NCBI GenBank assembly: GCA_030374805.1
Contig: JARGSG010000246.1
Location: 94,233-158,232, forward strand
DNA from: Gracilaria gracilis
Taxonomy: Eukaryota; Rhodophyta; Florideophyceae; Gracilariales; Gracilariaceae
DNA: 64,000 nt
Direction: 5' to 3'
Part shown: positions 11,786 through 24,078 of the stretch, piece after piece
Position numbering within the stretch: the stretch's first letter is position 1
How the letters are laid out: the number at the start of each line of letters is the position of its first letter
Program-made: the position numbers and the translations under genes
Notes under the pieces: generated by a model
Databases searched by the model: none
What the model was told of the DNA's origin: nothing
The model's input: only the letters and a program-made list of their open reading frames with translations

Positions 11786-12097
11786 TGATGCTCAGCGAGC
11801 GAACGCGAGCCTGAGCGATAACCTTGTCCTATCGCATATCGACCACGCTTATCGCCGCAGGCGATACAAGGGGCCCTGGTGCCCATCTGCGATAACCGCA
11901 GAGGACCTTATCGATACCCCCACGACCGGGAATCGGTCCAAGGACACCTTAAATAGCTAGCTGTGAGTCGCCCCCATCAGTAAAGTCTACTCATCATGTT
12001 TTAAAGTTTTCAGTCTATTCACTACTCTTCCCACTCTCACCAACCGCATCCCACCTGCGTTATGCAGGCCAGTTTGACCCAAAAAAGTAGACCATCA
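11786..12097 (+). repeat. Copia left LTR (312 bp)
   Basis: TGATGCTCAG...GACCATCA, matching 17810-18116. Contains a GATAAC/TTATCG-rich 5' half and ends in TTTGACCCAAAAAAGTAGACCATCA-like sequence. Confidence 0.93.
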
Positions 12098-12135
12098 ATC
12101 GATTGACCTCTTTTGGACCAAATCTGACATCCATC

Positions 12136-14381
12136 ATGGATCCCAACCAACCCGTCTCGCCGCCTCCCGATCAAACAAGACCCTCCAATTCTGAGCAGAT
12201 TTCACCGGACCGTCGCCCCCGTCCCCACCGACCACACTGAAGCCGCCGTCTCTGACACCATTCACACCATCACGCTTCACGATGCCTCTAGCCCCATCCG
12301 ACCGTCTGGCCTTATACGATTTCCTCCCACCAGCTCGACTCAATACAACCAACCAGCGCGTTTTCGCTGCCATAATACGCGAAGCGCTCCGAAACAACCC
12401 CTCTGCCGACCAATTCATTGCCCAAGTACGTTCTGACCTTGACCCCTCTTCTCCTTTGCGCACCAAGCATTACCAGCAACTTCAACTGCAACCGCGCCCT
12501 CGAGAACAAACTCCGTTCATTTGGTCTTCACGTCCCCGGGAACCACATCTACAAGAGCCCAACACTTCGCGTTGCTCACGCCCATTTTTACTGGGTTCGA
12601 TGACGACTCCTTCAACACAGTATTCCGACACGTGATGTTAAAAGAACGCCATCCTTGGCATGAAACCAACGATCCCGATCCTACCGATGCGAATCCACAA
12701 CCTGCTCCCGCTCCTCCAAACCAGCCGGATACCTCCAGTGACCCGAATCCCATCTCCTACCAATTGCTCACACCTCAAAATGTGCTAGCAACCACGGCCC
12801 CTGCCGTCAACCCCCTCGCCTGAAGCCGCACAATCCCCCCGTGGCTCTACGTTGAGTGCTGTTGTCAACAGCATGAACGATGTCCTGAACCGCTTTAAGG
12901 AACGACAGAACTCTGACGCCGCTGAATTCAGGAGAATCCTTGCTACCATGGCCACTGAAGGCCGTGAAGCCCTGTTAGCTTCTCAGAACCCCCCCGGACG
13001 CCCCAACCTCCCCCCACTCACCCAACCCCCTGCCCATCTCCGCGCCTCCCCCTCCCACCCGCGAATACCGTTCAAGACGCCAACGCTCAGCCACCCTCCC
13101 CCGTTACCAGGACAGTTCCGAACTCAAGAACACCCACCTACACACCCCGTGCAACTGCAATCAGCTCATATTGAGGCAGAAACACACAACACGCCCTGTC
13201 GTAAGAGAAACGTCCCAGTACACCGACCCCTCGTCCTCACGAGCAATCACGATACAAAAGGCCTCCACCCAAGCGTCCACCCAGTTTAAGGATAAACGCT
13301 TCAAAGGTACAATTAAGGACTCCTGGCCCCATACTGTACGCGATTACGAACAATACGTCATCGACGTATTCAATCTGACCGGTTCGGAAGCGCTACTTCT
13401 ACTGCCATTCATTCTGGAAGATGAGGCTCGAGATTACTATGATCAGGAAGTACGCCCCCATTGTACGCGACTACGGACAAGCCAAATCTATGATGGCTCT
13501 GCGTTTCGACAACGCTGCCCCGCAGCGTCGCATCCTCAGCTACCTACAAAAGCTTCGTCCTACCTGACTTTCTGGACGGCAATACATCCATCAACGACGC
13601 TTTTGGTAAGCTCACTGCAGACATTCAGGCAAATTTCTCACGCATTCCAAAGGATTTTCAAGGCGAGCACTTTAAGCGCGAAACTTTTTACTCTCCGCCG
13701 TTGAAGGGCAGGAATGGTGTGCTACCGAAGTGCAGCGCCAAAATCTACCTATCCCACGTACCAAGATCTTGTCATGGCTCTCGCGGATTGTGCACAACGC
13801 TTCTGCACCAACCAAAAGAACACCGGTAACGAGCGTGCCGCATTTGGCAACGTTGACAAACCGTCATCCGTCAACTATACCAACCACCCGCTATGGTCGT
13901 CCCTTTCACCACCGTTTTCGCTCTAAACCCTCTCACCCACCGCTCGAACAATCGCCATCATCAACACAACCATAAGGCGAACGATCGCTGCCATTACTGC
14001 AAGAAGAAAGGCCATTTCAAGCGGGACTGTCCATACTACCGCCACGGCCGTAACCTTCATCGGAACTTGTTTACGGAACTGAACGATTCCAACCCTGAGG
14101 GTGTAGACAACGGTGAAAATGAAGAGCGCGTTGCGTCAATCCTCCAAGCAGCACTGACCGATTGTACTGGCGGTATCACCGAAGAAGTACTCCACAACGC
14201 AGTTCAAATGTTGGACGATAGCCCCCACCCTTCGGACGATGAAGACGACTCACCTGGCGACGAAACAAACACTACAACTGTTGACGTCACTCCTAGGGTC
14301 ACTCACTTTCTCCAATCTTCTTCCGTCTTGCACACGACGACGAAACCCGAAGAAGCCGACATTTCCCAGCTGGCTTTTTAA
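12136..14381 (+). pseudogene. gag: Copia gag, frameshifted
   Basis: The ATG at 12136 begins a short frame that stops by 12240. Gag-like sequence continues in several frames (about 12282-12425, 12521-12823, 12852-13040, 13171-13500, 13730-13926, 13893-14381). The last part has a CCHC zinc knuckle of the form C-x2-C-x4-H-x4-C at 13990-14031, the nucleic-acid-binding end of Gag. At least four frame changes are needed to join the pieces, so no full-length Gag can be made. Confidence 0.75.
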
Positions 14382-17300
14382 TGGGAGACAAGACCCGCCA
14401 ACTCGTCTCCGCCATCAGGCGAAACAAAACAGCTGCTCACACAAATATCAACCACATGTGGTCTGTCGACCCCCACTGTGCTCCTTTCGAGCTCGTTCCA
14501 TCCACAGATCTCCCTCCACCCGTGCGACACAGCCCAATTCTTTTCCCACTTTCGGTCTCAAATCAGAGAATTACCTTGCTCCACAGCACCCCCACCTCAC
14601 CGCCCTCTATTTGTGCACCAACACCTATCTGCACCGAATTCGACGTGGAAACTGTACCCAAACCCACCTCGTTCTGGTCACAGTACTTCGCATCCAACAT
14701 CAACAGCACCTCCATCCCTTCCTTTCTTGGTGCCTGTCTTGACTCCGGAGCCAGCAAATCGGTAATTGGCTTATCGCAAGCCAGACTCTTCCTGTCAATG
14801 TCCAACCCCTCCCTCGACCTTCATGATCCCTTTCAATCTTCAGCCGAACACTTCAAGTTCGCTACCATCTTGCCTTCAATGGGTACCACCAACATCAACA
14901 TACCGTTACCCGATGGAACAGCAATGGCGCTAGCTATTGACGTTGTCAACCCTACCATCCCACTGCTCCTTGGTTTGGATATTGGCGAAGCCCAGCACTT
15001 CATCCTCGACATGAAGCTGCGTCTCCTCAATTGCGGCTATGCAGATTGGACAATCAAGCTGACCAAGAAGAATGGCCATCTCTTCATAGTATGGGACATT
15101 GAACACCCCTTTTCTATACTCCACACCTCGTACAGCCCATACACACCACCAGAGCTCCGCCGAATGCACCTCAACCTTTACCATCCCTCAACCTCGAAGT
15201 TGTTGAACCTTCTCAAGCGCGCCGCTCTTCGCGTCACAGACTCCCAAACCAAGCAGCTACTCGACACCATCTCGAAAGCTTGTGCCACATGTCAGACGCT
15301 TAGGACAAAGCCCCTCCGCTTCCGTGTCTCTATACCACCCGAACACATCACCTTCAACAACAGCATCTCCCTTGACCTCATGTATCTCCACGACCATGGC
15401 AAGAAGTTCGCAGTACTTCATATTGTCGATCTGGAAACCGGCTTTTCCAACGCAACCTTCCTACCTGGCGAGTCAGCGGAAGCTGTGTGGAATGCTTTCC
15501 TTTCCTCTTGGCTCACTGTGTACACAGGTGCACCCAACTCCCAACGTGTTGACCAAGGAAGTGTATTCACGTCTAAAGCCTGGTGTGATCTCAGCAACGC
15601 TCTTGGAATTTCCCCCATCACCTCTGGTGTTGAAAGTCACAACAGCCTTGGGCTGGGAGAACGATACCACGAGCCGCTGCGAAAGGTATACAACAAAGTC
15701 ACAATTGACTATCCGCAAATGTTGCGTGAAGTCCGACTACGTTTGGCTATCAAAGCCATCAATGACACCCTCGGTCCTGAAGGCCTGGTTCCCTCTCTCC
15801 TTGTCTTTGCCACGTTGCCACGACTTTCCCCTTCACAGTCCAACCACCGTGATCAGAAGACCCGCCTCCAAGCTTTGGAAACCGCTAGAAGAGAATATGC
15901 CACCGTCGTTGCAAAACTCAGAGTTTTGGAAGCTCTCCGTGCACGCGTCCCTCCTGCTGCACAGTTCCAATTTAAGGTTGGATGCTGGGTTCGTGTCTAC
16001 AGGGAGAAAACCAAGCAGTTCCTTGGTCCCTTCAAAGTTGTTATCGTCGACAACAAGCAACTACACGTCCGCACCTCAACTGGAGTTCAACAATTCTCCA
16101 TTACACAGTGCATACCTTCCGACCTATCCTCTGATACCACCATCGTCAACAGGTTCAAGGCACAGTTCGACGCATTCACCACACCCGAACCCAGCGCACC
16201 AAAGCAGCCACCCTCCATCCTCGTCACCGACATACTCGCTCCCAACGATCCCCGCCGTGACCTCCCACAATTCGTCCCTGCACGACAATCTGAACTACAA
16301 GGTTTGGCAGACCGCAAGGTGTACAGTGTCATCTCCCGTGCTGATGCAATCTCCGAATGCAACCAACATGGCGAAACACCCAACATCATCGGATCTCGCT
16401 GGGTATTAACCATCAAGAACCTTGAAACCAATTCCCCGACCTACAAAGCCCGTCTAATCGCTCAAGGCTACGCCGACCACGAAAAAGGCTCCATTGTTCA
16501 CGACTCCCGCGCCCTCCGGCTCCAGAACATCCGCCTCATCACTGCTGTTGCCAGCACATTACGCCTACGAGTATGGTTACGCGACATCACCCTCGCATAC
16601 CTGCAAGCGCGCGAGAAGATCCAGCGCCGTGTCTACCTCCGTCCAACCCCAGAACTAAATCTCCCAGTCGACTCGCTCCTCAAACTTCACCGAACTCTTT
16701 ATGGACTCACCGAAGCCGGCGATTATTGGTACCACACACTCACCGATCACACTCTTCACGACTTGAAGATGACCAAATCCTTCCCCGATCACGCTCTCTT
16801 TATCAAGCGCGACAACAACGGCGACCTACAAGGACTCATGGGTACCTACGTGGATGACTGCCTCCAGTCCGGTTCAAGTGAATTTGAAGCGTTAACGGAC
16901 ACGACAACGCAACAATTCGACTCAAAGCCGAAACAGCACGACTCGTTTTCCTACGCTGGAATACACATCGAAACTAAGGCGGATTACATCGAACTACACC
17001 AACGACCACAGATCCACCGGCTCCGCACCATCAACCCCTCCGCCTCTTTCAGCGACTTCAAGTCAATGTTAATAAAGATCAACTGGGTTGTTTATACCCG
17101 ACCTGACATCGCCTGTCGTAGTGCAAAGCTTGCACAAGTAACAGAAGCTCAATTCGATCCGACTCACGTGAAGGCCCTCAACTCCATTGTTCTACATTTG
17201 CAGAAGAACAGCGAGGTGTCCATCAAACACTACCGCCTGGACGCAGCAAGCGTTTACATACGCGTCTACTCCGACGGCTCCTTCGCGAACAATACTGATC

Positions 17301-17812
17301 TCTCTTCGCAACTGGGCTACATAATCAGGCTGTGTGATTCGTCTGGACGTTGTAGCATTCTTAATTATAGAAGCTACAAGAGCAAGCGTGTTGTACGCTC
17401 CATACTTGGCGCTGAGATCTACGCATTCGCTGACGCCTTCGACACAGCCTTTGTGATCAAGAAGGACTTGGAAGCATGCCTCAACCGCCCCATTCGAATG
17501 TGCCTGCTGACCGACAGCCAGTCTATCTTTGACACCATCACGAAGTCGTCTTACACACGCGAGAAGTGACTTATGATAGACCTCACTGCAGCACGCGAAG
17601 CGTATCAGCGCGAAGAGATTTCGGACATCGGACACATCAGCAAGAAGGACAATCCTGCTGATGCACTGACAAAAACCAAACCGTGCAACGCCCTCGACAA
17701 ACTACTCCGCACCGCGCGTGTCGACCATCCTGTTCAACAGTGGATCATACGCTCGAAGGGAAGCGTCTTTTCGCGTTCCGCTAGAAAAAGCGAGAAGAAA
17801 GAGAGCGAGTGA
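14381..17812 (+). pseudogene. pol: Copia pol with one nonsense codon in RNase H
   Basis: The open frame 14381-17569 (1062 residues) contains: protease DSGA near residue 121; GAG-pre-integrase HxxxxH/CxxC near 265-310; a DDE integrase core from about 325; reverse transcriptase with the YVDD catalytic box near residue 826; RNase H with a DGS motif near 965. A TGA at 17567-17569 stops it. The same frame continues to 17812 with the expected RNase H tail (DLTAAREAY, then an ISKKDNPADALTK-like end), so a single nonsense change removes about 80 residues. It starts immediately after gag in another frame. Confidence 0.85.
17784..17809 (+). promoter_or_regulatory. Copia polypurine tract
   Basis: Almost pure A/G stretch directly abutting the right LTR, in the position used to prime plus-strand DNA. 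Confidence 0.7.
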
Positions 17813-18116
17813 TGCTCAGCGAGCGAACGCGAGCCTGAGCGATAACCTTGTCTATCGCATATCGACCACGCTTATCGCCGCAGGCGATACAAGGGCCCTG
17901 GTGCCCATCTGTGATAACCGCAGAGGACCTTATCGATATCCCCACGACCGGAAATCGGTCCAAGGACACCTTAAATAGCTAGCTGTGAGTCGCCCCCATC
18001 AGTAAAGTCTACTCATCATGTTTTAAAGTTTTCAGTCTATTCACTACTCTTCCCACTCTCACCAACCGCATCCCACCTGCGTTATGCAGCCAGTTTGACC
18101 CAAAAGTAGACCATCA
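17810..18116 (+). repeat. Copia right LTR (307 bp)
   Basis: Matches the left LTR apart from scattered substitutions and short homopolymer indels; followed by the duplicated TACGG. Confidence 0.93.
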
Positions 18117-18340
18117 TACGGGTGCAGCGAGCGCGTGTGGCACACAGTGTGCCACACACATATCTGCCCTTTCTATTGGGCGTGTTGCGCGCGACCTTTG
18201 TCGTCCACAAAGCGGCGCGGCGCGCGCGGCTCGAGAGCCTACCGCCGCTGCAAGCAGCGGCGGCGCGACGACTCCTCACTTGGGGGTGGCCACCGCCACC
18301 CGGCGCGCATACAAATGGGCGCCCGCCTCCGGCCACTCAT

Positions 18341-18466
18341 GCCACAACAACAAAACAACAACAACAACAACAACCACCACCACCACCACCACCACCACCA
18401 CCACCACCACCACCACCACCACCACCACCACCACCACCACCACCACCACCACCACCACCACCACAC
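18341..18466. repeat. (CAA)n/(CAC)n microsatellite
   Basis: About 25 bp of CAA units run into some 90 bp of uninterrupted CAC/ACC. It gives poly-His, poly-Pro or poly-Thr in the three plus frames. None of these continues a recognisable protein, so it is treated as non-coding. Confidence 0.85.
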
Positions 18467-18760
18467 CGTCGCCGCCGCGGCCAGGTGTGACCGCCACCAC
18501 ACGCCACGCAACGCGCGCGCCGCGCCGCGCCGCGCGCGCAACCCCCGCCCATGCCCTTCATCGTCAGCGCGGCGCCGGCCGCGGCGCGCCGTCAGCGCGG
18601 CCCGTGCGCGGCGCGGCCGTCATCGTCGCCGCCTCTCCGCGCGTGGGCGCGCGGCGCCCTCATGGCGCCCCGCACGCGCAGTTGCTTCATGCCGCCGGGC
18701 GCGTATTCGTTTATCGGCGCCACCGCCGTTGGTGGCCACCGGCGGTTGTCGGCGCGCACC

Positions 18761-19546
18761 ATGATGCGCAGCAGCATGTGCCACGCCTCAGACATTACGC
18801 ACATCTGCGTGGTGGGCGGCGGCAACGCGGCGCAGGTCCTGGCCGCGCTGCTATCGCACGCGCACGCGACGCGGCGCGATGCGCCGCGCGTGTCACTACT
18901 GGCGCTGTTTGGCGACGAGAGCGCGCGTCTGTCGGCGGCGGCGCGCGAGGCGGGCGGCATCGGCGTGCAGCAGCCGGACGGGCTTGTGGAGTGCGGCATG
19001 CCCACGCTCATCACGGCGCACGCGGCGCACGCGCTGCGCGACGCGCGACTGGTGCTACTGCCGCTGCCCACGTTCGCGATGCCGCCCATGCTGCGGCTGA
19101 TCGCGCCGCACGTGACGGCCGGCGCGTGGGTGGGCGCGCTGCCCGCGCAGGGCGGCTTCCAGTGGATGGCGGCCGACATCCTGCGGCTGCGCGACGGGCG
19201 AGCCGACGTGACGCTGTTCGGGCTGAAGAAGCTGCGGTTCAACTGCCGCACGCTGCAGTACGGGCGCCTGATCAAGCTGTTCGGCTTCAAGGAGCGGCTG
19301 TCGCTGGCGAGCATCCTCAACCGCGCGGCGCTGGCGCAGCGCATGGCAAGCACGCTGTCGCAGCTGCTGCCGCGCGTGCAGCTGCACGTGGTGCCCAACT
19401 TTCTGGTGCTCACGCTGGCCACCAGCAACCAGTGCATCCACCCAAGCAATCAGTTGACGGCGCCGCGGCGCTGCACGCAGTTGGACGTGCTGTGGCGCAT
19501 GTGCGCAGCGCCATTGAAGCCAAGCGATTGGAGCACAGCAATATAA
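18761..19546 (+). pseudogene. Opine dehydrogenase, truncated at the C-terminus
   Basis: The open frame runs from 18551. ATG 18761 (context GCACCATG) is preferred because the Rossmann fold starts right after it: GGGNAAQ nucleotide-binding loop at residues about 15-21. Further family marks are a PAQGGFQW motif (about residue 130) and, near residue 225, a LATSNQ...HP segment carrying the conserved His of the octopine/nopaline dehydrogenase domain. These enzymes reductively join pyruvate and an amino acid using NAD(P)H and are reported from red algae. Family members run on for about 150 more residues; here the frame turns into unrelated sequence after the HP motif and stops at 19546. GC content falls sharply at the same point. 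Probably a broken gene, or one with an unrecognised intron near 19440. Confidence 0.6.
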
Positions 19547-20900
19547 TGAAGGTCACGTGTTCCGCTCTTTCCAATCAATTAGCGCTCTCCCTGCTTTACA
19601 CACATAGATACTGTAATATCTCCACCCAAACCCTCACTTTAAGAATAAAACTTATACATATCTATCCAATCAAAGCTGTGCGTATATTCAAAACGGCGAC
19701 ATTGTCACATCGTGTGAAAACCCAATTGTACACTTTTCAATCTTATTTGTCAAATATTTTTCATTCTATCGTCTTTTTCCAAATCGTTGCGCTTTCTCGC
19801 CAGTTTTACCCAACGGTAGCCAAACGTATTTATAATGATGGCATTTTCTTTCACCCCCCTCCTCCGTGAAGGTTGTTCCTATTACCAAATATCCAACTAG
19901 TTGGCGTTTAACTTGTAATGTTTTTTTTTAGTTTTTCACTCCTGGAAAATAGAGAGCATTGGGCTAAAAGAGGTAAACTAAAAATATATATCTGTATAAG
20001 GCCATGTTTTATAAAAGTGTTTGAAGATACACTTACGACTAGCGAGCGTCTTTCCGTTAAACAAAACAACATAATTTGCTTGCCTCCTCGACGTTTCTAG
20101 TTTTGGCTCTGTACTAATGTAACAATTCTGTACCTATACATTGTATCACATTACACCTTTTCGAGACATAAAAAGATTATCGAGGGAACAACACGCAATT
20201 GCCAAATTCAAAAACAATCTAATATTATTTCACAGCAATAGTACAAATATATCATAAAACAAAAAATATAGATTGACTTGTACAATAACTCTAGAGTATC
20301 TAGTGAGGTCTTAGGCCATAGTTAAGACCAGCCCAGGTTTAAAAGCTGAGTTTGACCCAGTGTATCAATTGGCGCACAAATAGACTACAATGATGCTCAA
20401 GCACCGAACAGATTGTCAGTACTATGTAAATTTGTCTACAGAGTGAACAAATCTATTTACGGTTTATCTTCTTGTAAACCAACTCAATCTCTAAAATGAA
20501 ACAACAAGATCGAGTGGAACAAGTTTGCAAGCCGGCTCGCGATGCATACCTTATATAACTTTGACATAATTTTGAAAAAGTGAAAAACAACAACATCTCT
20601 TCGCAGTGTAGAATGATGCTTGAAAGAAGGAGCGCAATTTCTTGTTTTAGAACTGCAATCATTGTTCCCGTACAGCTCCCGTACAGTTCATTTTAGGGCC
20701 CAAAAGTCATATGCTCGCTACAAGTGGCGATCTACTCCACCAGTTCAAGCCAAGCTTCAGTATACATATTCATATTCACGATCTTGGTCTGTAAATAGAA
20801 CTGCAACGTTTTATTCCTCATTTGTAGCAACGCTTTGAAGCCTACTATAGCCGGAGGGCTGCCTTCCACTCTACTCCATTTAGGAGCACAGCAGCGCCAA
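19547..20900. other. AT-rich intergenic, no gene recognised
   Basis: Only short frames. 20276-20297 matches the end of the dispersed repeat at 6527-6548. Confidence 0.5.
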
Positions 20901-20907
20901 TATAAAA
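20901..20907 (+). promoter_or_regulatory. TATA box of CCCH gene 1
   Basis: TATAAAA 107 bp upstream of the ATG at 21014. Confidence 0.5.
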
Positions 20908-21013
20908 TAGAACTTGTGCCAACCTTTTGAGCGTCCGTGCTTTCAGAACGACGGACAAGATCCCTTGCTCGATTCATTTGACAGTTGTGTTCTTTACTAT
21001 CGGGCGACGCGGA

Positions 21014-21544
21014 ATGGAGACGGCAGATGAATGTAGCGAAGATGGTGCCATTGGCACTGTTGAATCGGAACTGACTACGCAACTCAATGGCTCGTCTATG
21101 CCACAAGCTGAAAGCTCCGTGCCGAGAAGATGGCCTTATTCTAAGCTCAATCTAATGTACAAGACCAAGATATGCAGACAATATGAGAAAGACGGTCATT
21201 GTAGCTACGGGCTAAAGTGTCAGTACGCGCACGGATCTCACGAGCTGCGGCCGATCCAGATACACCCGCAATTAAAAACAGAGCGTTGCCGAAATTTCGT
21301 GGATAGCGGCAAGCGCTCGTACGGCGTGCCATGCCACTTCTTTCACGGCGAAAACCACCTGTTTAAAACGAATGTGGAGTACTTCAAGTGCATTTGCAGG
21401 ATGATGAAGAATCATCGCTTTCTGTTTGATTTAAATTGCTGCAGTGATGCTGAAAGTGAAGAGGTTGATGCCACCATATGTGCAAAGGACGAATGTAATG
21501 GATGTGCTTCATGCTCGCCACTTTCACCGTTTTCAAACGGATGA
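21014..21544 (+). CDS. TIS11/TTP-like tandem CCCH zinc-finger protein 1 (176 residues)
   Basis: The first ATG of the frame is at 21014, 107 bp after a TATA box. Finger 1 (residues about 54-73) is a perfect C-x8-C-x5-C-x3-H preceded by YKTKIC. Finger 2 (about 91-110) follows the TIS11 spacing and the KTE(R)C lead-in, but the second ligand is Arg: C-x8-R-x5-C-x3-H, codon CGC where TGC is expected. Proteins of this family bind AU-rich elements in mRNA 3' ends and recruit deadenylases; both fingers normally contact RNA. Here finger 2 should bind zinc poorly. The tail is Cys/Ser-rich. AATAAA at 21641-21646. A close paralog lies at 24716-25174. Confidence 0.8.
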   Translation: METADECSEDGAIGTVESELTTQLNGSSMPQAESSVPRRWPYSKLNLMYKTKICRQYEKDGHCSYGLKCQYAHGSHELRPIQIHPQLKTERCRNFVDSGKRSYGVPCHFFHGENHLFKTNVEYFKCICRMMKNHRFLFDLNCCSDAESEEVDATICAKDECNGCASCSPLSPFSNG

Positions 21545-21640
21545 TGGTGAATGCGTTTATTTGATTTGCTCGAGAGAGTTGGTCTCGTCGCGAGTGCAGT
21601 TTCTCTCAACAGCAGCTCACTATGTTTAATGCAAACGAGA

Positions 21641-21646
21641 ATAAAT
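21641..21646 (+). terminator. AATAAA polyadenylation signal
   Basis: AATAAA about 100 bp after the CCCH gene 1 stop codon. Confidence 0.45.
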
Positions 21647-22325
21647 TCCGCGTTAATTGGGGGTACAAGTGGACTTTTGGCGTGGGTGCAGATTTGCAAA
21701 ATCTTGTTGTTTGCCATGAGGGAAGAGGCAAAAGTGCAATCCCGAACACAAGAACGATGTTATTTATATTTGTCTCTTTAGTTTTGTATTATTTTTGTCA
21801 TGTAGCTTCCAGTGGCACAAATACAAAGCAGTGGTAATGTGGAAGGTTTAAGACATGTGAGCGCAAGCACGACGGTGATGTTAAAGCTTGGAAGAGACAA
21901 AAGCAGAAAGCTCACTGATTGTGCTGATTGTGCGTATTGGAATCGCGAGCCATGACATTTGGGGGGGCATGTTGGTGGCGATGACGGTATTGGAAGATTG
22001 AAGTATTGTACGCGCGGGTGGTACTGCTGTTTGTTGGGGGGATGTGATGGCTTGATGCAGGTTGATTTGCTTCATGATCATGTTGACTGGTGACTAAATT
22101 GAGTATGGCGCTACGGGTACAATTGGAAGGGCAGTTTAGAATGTGGGCGCAGAGAAGGTTTGGTATGGCTGAAGTTGCGTTTACGTACCTTCTTGATGCT
22201 GCGGGGGTTGAGAAAGCGGAAATAAAGTGCGAATGAAGCAAACAAATGACAGCGCCCTACCACTGTAAAGGCGGTGAGCGCACTTCGCCGCACGTGCGCC
22301 TCACGTGCCGCGCACTTCCGCGCCG
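21647..22325. other. Intergenic up to the compact LTR element
   Basis: No supported gene. GC content rises from about 22260 to the insertion point; the same GC-rich sequence resumes at 24529, so this is the upstream region of CCCH gene 2 split by the element. Confidence 0.55.
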
Positions 22326-22775
22326 TATCAAACGGCCGTGGGGTTCGAACCACAGGCGCGCGGGCGCGGTAGTCCGGATGATGCGCTGCTGAGGTCCGTA
22401 GGGACAAGCAGACGCGGGGTAGCACGGCAGGCGCAGATGCGCGGACGTACAGTAGAAGAATAGTTGTTCAGGTTGTAGTAGAATTTGTTGATGATGATCA
22501 ATAAAGTTCTAATGCACTCGGACCATCTATATATGTACTACATTGTGTTCTCAGTAGGGTCTCTACAGTATCCGCATTTGCATAAATCATATTGCTTTCA
22601 AAGCATCGCATTTGCATCGTGTTGTGTAGTCTACATATGTATTCCTTCGTACACCTTCACCGTACGCGTCCACGCTCCATCAGTACTGATCATGTCGTCC
22701 TTCAAATTACCCAGATTACAGTAGCACCGGAACCTTCTCCTCCATGCTCCACCACAGATAGTTCGATATTCCACA
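22326..22775 (-). repeat. LTR of compact element (3' LTR in element orientation)
   Basis: 450 bp, identical by eye to 24079-24528. Contains the palindrome GGTTCGAACC and a TATATA stretch. Confidence 0.88.
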
Positions 22776-22946
22776 TTCACTCTTTTTCTCTTTCGAACCA
22801 AGGTTCTCGACTTTAGCAACGTACTCCGTTGCATTCAATTCGCGCACAAGTCAGAGTGAACAATCCAATGAACGTTTTCTTATATTCGGCAGTGCCCTCA
22901 CTATCGAGTGTGCAATCGTTGAAGACAGTGTATCGTGTTTGCCACA

Positions 22947-24023
22947 CTATCGGCGATTACATAGATCAATTTCAAGACACTTCTCTTGCATTTCAGGCTT
23001 CCCAGCCACTATGTTCAGCAGTGTTGCAGATCGATTGCAGCCATCAACAATTCTCGAAGAGATCAGTACTTCTGATAGCATATCCTTGGGATTATACGCA
23101 TTATCAAAGCCGTACTGTAGCCCATGAAGGTCAACTGCCAAGCCAGAGCGCGTTATTGTCTTGCGATGCGCATCCCCAAATTGCAAGATGTCAGCCCGTG
23201 TGACTCTGTAAGTTGTCATCAATGTGTTCATACCAACAGAATAGATATTACAAATGGTATCCAGGAGGTGCTTCAAGTTCCAGGAATTGGAAGTATTTGT
23301 ACCGGTTTCGTTCATAACATAGCCGTTAGCGTCTCTGCCTAGCATGGCACTTGTGTCAGAGTCGCCGTCAAGTTCAGGAGCACAGCCGGATGCGGGGACC
23401 ATGGAGACAGGCCTAGAAGCAAGCTGATCATGCTCAGTGGCCAATACTACCTCTGTGGCTTGGTGCCCTTTGGTCTCATTATCCAATAGAGAAGTGCAAT
23501 GTTCTGTCCAGTTGTTGCCTATCACGTTTCCGTGCTTGCTACATTCAGTTCCCAGGTCCAAGAGCTCACTCTCTGAGCCTAAGTTTACTACAGCAGGGGC
23601 AAATGCTTCCTGGAAAAGGCATTCGACGAGCGCCTTACCGCATGAAAGGAGAGGTTTTCGATTAACATACACTCCGTGAGACAGTAGAAATGCAACCCAT
23701 CTCTGCGCTGTATCCGTCGGCATAGCCTCGATACTGTGCTTGCGAAATGTTGCGGTGTATTCAATCCAGAGTGCCTCTCCAGTATAGCATGTAGACCTGA
23801 GCGCATCAAGCATACTGATACAGTAGGCCTCCAATTCGTCGGCGTACGCCGCTTTCTCAGCAGCGGTAGAGGATGGCAGTAGCGGGTCAGGGTCATCAGC
23901 TTCATAATTGAATACTTCTTCCAGATTGTGTTCAACTGTCGTTCTCGGGACGACACTACCGAGGGCAACGCTTTCCATCTTCCACAAACTTTGTGCGCGC
24001 AGGAACGATTCGCGGCCAGACAT
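22947..24023 (-). CDS. Gag-like protein of the compact LTR element (358 residues)
   Basis: The only long frame inside the element, starting ATG 24023 about 55 bp inside the 5' LTR. Acidic N-terminal third with a DDPDP stretch, helical middle, no zinc knuckle and no protease or polymerase motifs. By position it should be Gag or a Gag substitute. The sequence itself does not match a family I recognise. Confidence 0.55.
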   Translation of the reverse strand: MSGRESFLRAQSLWKMESVALGSVVPRTTVEHNLEEVFNYEADDPDPLLPSSTAAEKAAYADELEAYCISMLDALRSTCYTGEALWIEYTATFRKHSIEAMPTDTAQRWVAFLLSHGVYVNRKPLLSCGKALVECLFQEAFAPAVVNLGSESELLDLGTECSKHGNVIGNNWTEHCTSLLDNETKGHQATEVVLATEHDQLASRPVSMVPASGCAPELDGDSDTSAMLGRDANGYVMNETGTNTSNSWNLKHLLDTICNIYSVGMNTLMTTYRVTRADILQFGDAHRKTITRSGLAVDLHGLQYGFDNAYNPKDMLSEVLISSRIVDGCNRSATLLNIVAGKPEMQEKCLEIDLCNRR

Positions 24024-24078
24024 ATTGCGTAGCTATATTTGTCCACAAACGGTGGGCAAGACCGATGACAGTTATAAC

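Larger units (their letters stand above)
11786..18116 (+). mobile_element. Ty1/copia LTR retrotransposon
   Basis: Complete structure: LTRs at 11786-12097 and 17810-18116, each beginning TG and ending CA; 5-bp target duplication TACGG at 11781-11785 and 18117-18121; purine-rich tract at 17784-17809 directly before the right LTR; gag with a zinc knuckle; pol with protease, integrase, reverse transcriptase and RNase H in copia order. The LTRs differ at about nine places including indels, so the insertion is not recent, and gag is frameshifted and pol has a nonsense codon. The pol style may belong to the GalEa-like copia clade known from red algae and marine animals, but that is only a guess from appearance. 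Confidence 0.93.

Noticed and set aside
18135-18764. Poly-His (and in other frames poly-Thr, poly-Pro) proteins across the CAC repeat
   Set aside because: The frames exist only because the microsatellite has no stops; sequence on either side shows no domain continuity, and the opine dehydrogenase start lies downstream in another frame.
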